From positions 1 to 36,390 of the forward strand of contig RFGB01000285.1 of the NCBI GenBank assembly GCA_003697125.1: a stretch of DNA of 36,390 nucleotides. The letters run 5' to 3'. A model generated the notes under the pieces. The model was given only the letters and a program-made list of their open reading frames with translations, searched no databases and was not told where the DNA came from. The position numbers were made by a program, and so were the translations under genes. Origin of the DNA: Alphaproteobacteria bacterium (lineage in GTDB: Bacteria > Pseudomonadota > Alphaproteobacteria > Rhodobacterales > Rhodobacteraceae). Positions 33,567 to 36,390 of this stretch are shown here, piece by piece (within the stretch, counting starts at the first letter, position 1; each line of letters starts with the position of its first letter).

Positions 33567-34473
33567 ACAGGCGACGCGCTGCGGCTTCGTCGCGCTGATC
33601 GGCGAACCGAATGCCGGCAAGTCCACGCTGCTCAACCGCATGGTCGGCGCCAAGGTCTCGATCGTGACCCACAAGGTGCAGACCACCCGCATGCGCATCC
33701 GGGGCGTGGCGATCGAGGGGGCGGCCCAGATCGTCTTCGTCGACACGCCGGGACTGTTCCGCCCCCGCCGCCGGCTGGACCGGGCGATGGTCTCCGCCGC
33801 CTGGGGCGGCGCGGCCGATGCCGACATCGTCGTGCTGCTGGTCGAGGCCCATCGCGGCATCACCCCGGGCGTGGAGGAGATCATCGCCGGGCTGGCCGAA
33901 CGCGCCGGGCCCGGCCGCGTGGCGCTGGCGATCAACAAGATCGACCGCGTGCGCCCGCCCCGGCTGCTCGGGCTGGCGGCGGAACTGAATGCGCGCTTCG
34001 ACTTCCTGCGCACCTTCATGATCTCGGCCGCCACCGGCGACGGGGTTGCGGATCTGCGCCGCTGGCTGGCCGAGACGCTGCCCGAGGGCCCCTGGCTCTA
34101 TCCCGAGGATCAGATCGCCGACCTGCCGGTGCGGCTGATCGCGGCCGAGCTAACGCGCGAGAAGCTGATGCTGCGCCTGCATGAGGAGCTGCCCTATCAG
34201 CTGACCGTCGAGACCGAGCGCTGGGAGGAGCGCCGCGACGGCTCGGTGCGCATCGACCAGGTGATCTATGTCGCCCGCGAGGGGCACCGGGCGATCGTGC
34301 TGGGCGCGCGCGGGGCGACGGTGAAGGCGGTGGGTCAGGCCGCGCGGGCCGAGATCTCGGCCTTCCTGCAGCGCCCGGTGCATCTCTTCCTCGAGGTCCG
34401 GGTGAAGCCCGACTGGCAGGAGGATCCCGAACGCTACGGCGCGCTGGGGCTGGACTTCCACGGCCGGGGCTAG
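33559..34473 (+). CDS. era: GTPase Era
   Basis: This 304-residue GTPase binds 16S rRNA and helps 30S subunits mature. The G motifs are GEPNAGKS (15-22), DTPG (62-65) and NKID (126-129), with ISAATGDGV near residue 155. The C-terminal KH domain ([14 protein letters not shown] region and [17 protein letters not shown]) binds the 3' end of 16S rRNA. The ATG at 33559 gives [20 protein letters not shown]; longer upstream reading is the rnc gene in another frame. Its TAG and the stop of the convergent miaA share the four bases CTAG. Confidence 0.96.
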   Translation: MTEQATRCGFVALIGEPNAGKSTLLNRMVGAKVSIVTHKVQTTRMRIRGVAIEGAAQIVFVDTPGLFRPRRRLDRAMVSAAWGGAADADIVVLLVEAHRGITPGVEEIIAGLAERAGPGRVALAINKIDRVRPPRLLGLAAELNARFDFLRTFMISAATGDGVADLRRWLAETLPEGPWLYPEDQIADLPVRLIAAELTREKLMLRLHEELPYQLTVETERWEERRDGSVRIDQVIYVAREGHRAIVLGARGATVKAVGQAARAEISAFLQRPVHLFLEVRVKPDWQEDPERYGALGLDFHGRG

Positions 34474-35369
34474 CGCGCCGCCGACAGGTCTTCCACCACC
34501 GCCGCCAGCGCCGCGCGATCGGCCGGGTCGATCCGCGTCCAGTCGCCCATGCGCCGGCGGAACCAGGTGCGCTGGCGCTTGGCATACTGGCGCGTCGCGG
34601 CCAGGGCGGCGCTGCGCGCGGCCTCCAGGGTCGTATCTCCGCGCAGATGGGCGGCCAGTTCGGCCGCGCCCAGCGCCTGCATCGATGGCAGCCGCCAGTC
34701 GCGCGCCATGTTGGCGCGGACCTCCTCCAGCGCCCCTTCCTCCAGCATCCGGTCGAAGCGGCGGGCGATCCGGTCGGCCAGCCAGTCGCGCCCGGGCCAG
34801 ATCAGCAGCCGGTGGGCGGCGGTGACCAGCGGGGGCGGCGTGCGCGCCTGCCATTCGGCCAGTCCGCGCCCGGTGGCCTCCAGGACCTCCCAGGCGCGCT
34901 GCAGCCGCACCGGATTGGCACGGTCGATGCGCGCCAGCGTCGCGGGATCGCGCCGGGCAAGCGCGCGGGCCAGGGCCGCCGCCCCGCCGCGGGCGCGGAT
35001 CGCTTCGGCGCGGGCGCGGATCGCGGGCGGAATCGGGGGGATCTCGGCCAGCCCCTCGGTCAGCGCCATGAAATAGAGCCCGGTCCCCCCGACGATCACC
35101 ACCGGCCGCGGCCCGGCCAGCAGCGGGCGGACGGCGCGCAGCCAGTGCCCGACCGACCAGGGTTCCTCCATCCCCACATGGCCATAGAGCGCATGGGGCG
35201 CGGCGGCCTCGTCCCCGGGCCCCGGGCGCGCGGTCAGCACGCGCCAGCCCGCATAGACCTGCAGCGCGTCGGCATTGACCACCACCGCGCCCAGCGCCCG
35301 GGCGATGGCGAGCGCCAGGGCCGACTTGCCCGAGGCGGTGGGCCCGGCGATCAGGACGGGCGGCCGCAT
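34470..35369 (-). CDS. miaA: tRNA dimethylallyltransferase
   Basis: This 299-residue enzyme adds a dimethylallyl group to A37 of tRNAs that read codons starting with U. The P-loop GPTASGKS is at residues 9-16, with [20 protein letters not shown] following; [14 protein letters not shown] and [14 protein letters not shown] are the other hallmarks. The length is normal. The ATG at 35369 lies inside the end of psuG (19-base overlap), so translation is coupled. The coexistence with pseudouridine breakdown genes links two aspects of modified-nucleoside metabolism by position only. Confidence 0.94.
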   Translation of the reverse strand: MRPPVLIAGPTASGKSALALAIARALGAVVVNADALQVYAGWRVLTARPGPGDEAAAPHALYGHVGMEEPWSVGHWLRAVRPLLAGPRPVVIVGGTGLYFMALTEGLAEIPPIPPAIRARAEAIRARGGAAALARALARRDPATLARIDRANPVRLQRAWEVLEATGRGLAEWQARTPPPLVTAAHRLLIWPGRDWLADRIARRFDRMLEEGALEEVRANMARDWRLPSMQALGAAELAAHLRGDTTLEAARSAALAATRQYAKRQRTWFRRRMGDWTRIDPADRAALAAVVEDLSAAR

Positions 35370-36277
35370 CGCGCCATCGCCACGGCGATGCGTGCGCCCA
35401 GCCGGGCATTGGCCAGCACCAGCGCGCGGTTTGCCGCCAGCGCCCGGCCGGCGGTGATGGCGTTGATCCGCGCCAGCAGGAAGGGCGTCAGCGCCTTGCC
35501 GGCGATGGCCTGCGCGCGCGCCTCGGCCTCGGCCGCGGCGATGGCGGGCGCGATCTCGGCAAGAGGGATCTCGGCCGCCTCGGGAATCGGATTGCACACC
35601 AGCTGCCCCCCCGGCAGGCCCAGCGCGGCGCGCATGCGGTGGGCGCGGGCGATCTGGCCTTCATCCTCGGCGGTCAGCGGCACCGGCAGCCCGGAATCGC
35701 GCGACCAGAAGGCGGGAAAGCGCCGGGTGCGCCAGCCGATCACCGGCACGCCCCGGGTCTCCAGCGCCTCGAGCGTGCGCGGCAGGTCGAGGATCGCCTT
35801 CGCCCCTGCCGAGACCACCGTCACCGGGGTCTCGGCCAGTTCGGTCAGGTCGGCCGAGATGTCGAGGCTCTCCTCGACCCCGCGATGCACCCCGCCGATG
35901 CCGCCGGTGGCGAACACCGCGATTCCCGCCGCCCGGGCGCAGATCATCGTCGCGGCCACGGTGGTCGAGCCCGTCGCCCCGATGGCCAGCGCCCAGGCGA
36001 GATCGGCTCGCGACAGCTTCAGCACCCCCTCGGTCGCGGCCAGCGCGGCCAGCGCCTCGGGCGACAGCCCCACATGGATGCGCCCGTCGATCACCGCGAT
36101 CGTCGCCGGCACCGCCCCCTCGGCGCGGATCGCGGCCTCGGCCGCCAGCGCGGTCTGCAGGTTGTCGGGCGGCGGCATGCCATGGGTGACGATCGTCGTC
36201 TCCAGCGCCACCACCGGCCGGCCGGCCTCCAGCGCCGCGGCCACCTCGGGCGAGATGGTGATCGGAAGGGTCGTCAT
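35351..36277 (-). CDS. psuG: Pseudouridine-5'-phosphate glycosidase
   Basis: This 308-residue enzyme splits pseudouridine 5'-phosphate into uracil and ribose 5-phosphate, allowing reuse of pseudouridine from RNA decay. The motifs [16 protein letters not shown] (residues 24-39), [23 protein letters not shown] and the active-site Lys160 in [15 protein letters not shown] are present, as is [11 protein letters not shown] near the C-terminus. The start overlaps the stop of the kinase gene upstream (ATGA), the usual kinase-glycosidase pairing of this pathway. Confidence 0.95.
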   Translation of the reverse strand: MTTLPITISPEVAAALEAGRPVVALETTIVTHGMPPPDNLQTALAAEAAIRAEGAVPATIAVIDGRIHVGLSPEALAALAATEGVLKLSRADLAWALAIGATGSTTVAATMICARAAGIAVFATGGIGGVHRGVEESLDISADLTELAETPVTVVSAGAKAILDLPRTLEALETRGVPVIGWRTRRFPAFWSRDSGLPVPLTAEDEGQIARAHRMRAALGLPGGQLVCNPIPEAAEIPLAEIAPAIAAAEAEARAQAIAGKALTPFLLARINAITAGRALAANRALVLANARLGARIAVAMARCGRPS

Positions 36278-36390
36278 GGCTCGCTCCGCGTCATGTGTCC
36301 TGCCGCCGCGGCGATCGCGGCCGCCAGCGCGGCGTCGGGATCGGCCCCGCGCGCCTCGGCGGCGAGAAATCCGGCGAGGAAGGCATCCCC
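36274..36390 (-). CDS. PfkB-family carbohydrate kinase, probably pseudouridine kinase (3' end only)
   Basis: Only the last 38 codons are inside the window. They read GDAFLAGFLAAEARG, the second PfkB signature with the catalytic Asp at the second position, and then a short Ala-rich tail ending in a TGA shared with the psuG start. Pseudouridine kinase (PsuK) would make the substrate for PsuG, and this position strongly suggests that role, though other sugar or nucleoside kinases share the motif. Confidence 0.8.
   Translation of the reverse strand, partial: GDAFLAGFLAAEARGADPDAALAAAIAAAAGHMTRSEP

Overview
The window is a piece of chromosome from a very GC-rich alphaproteobacterium (about 70% G+C by eye). 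Gene order and protein features point to the Rhodobacteraceae/Paracoccaceae: a Paracoccus-type narR | narK(1-2 fusion)-GHJI cluster, slt next to dapA and smpB, and rpoZ-rsh close to acpS-lepB-rnc-era. This placement is inference from remembered synteny; no search was run.

Region 1 (1-11255, minus strand except narR) is a membrane-bound nitrate respiration locus. It has a double-domain nitrate/nitrite transporter (narK), the nitrate reductase NarGHI, its chaperone NarJ, a parvulin-type prolyl isomerase, and a divergent FNR-family regulator (narR). NarG, NarH, NarJ and NarI look intact. The other three genes each carry one disabling lesion: an in-frame TGA at a probable Trp codon in narK, a +1 frameshift in narR, and a -1 frameshift in the isomerase gene. 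Both frameshifts lie at G/C runs, so base-call error and real decay are both possible. Two FNR-like boxes lie between narK and narR.

Region 2 (11394-21986) is housekeeping: tRNA-Arg(CCG), a small glycosyltransferase-like protein, mutL, an amidase, a soluble lytic transglycosylase, dapA, a DMT-family exporter, a small potassium-channel-like protein, and smpB followed by a GNAT protein and an AhpD-like protein with overlapping stops and starts.

Region 3 (22120-26784) holds a complete NitT/TauT-type ABC importer (Tat-exported binding protein, ATPase, permease). It is followed directly by a flavoenzyme of the D-arginine/D-amino-acid dehydrogenase type, which suggests an uptake-and-oxidation module. 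A DUF1194 (von Willebrand A-like) secreted protein comes next.

Region 4 (26812-34473) has a LabA-like NYN-domain protein, divergent from a long co-directional run: rpoZ, rsh (ppGpp synthetase/hydrolase), pyrE, a DUF2062 membrane protein, acpS, lepB, rnc and era. Region 5 (34470-36390, minus strand) is a tightly overlapped set: a PfkB-family kinase (3' end only), psuG and miaA. Several convergent gene pairs end in compact inverted repeats that contain both stop codons.

I saw no CRISPR array, phage gene, insertion sequence or obviously undescribed defence system. The most unusual features are the three clustered lesions in the nar locus and the ABC importer/D-amino-acid-dehydrogenase-like module.
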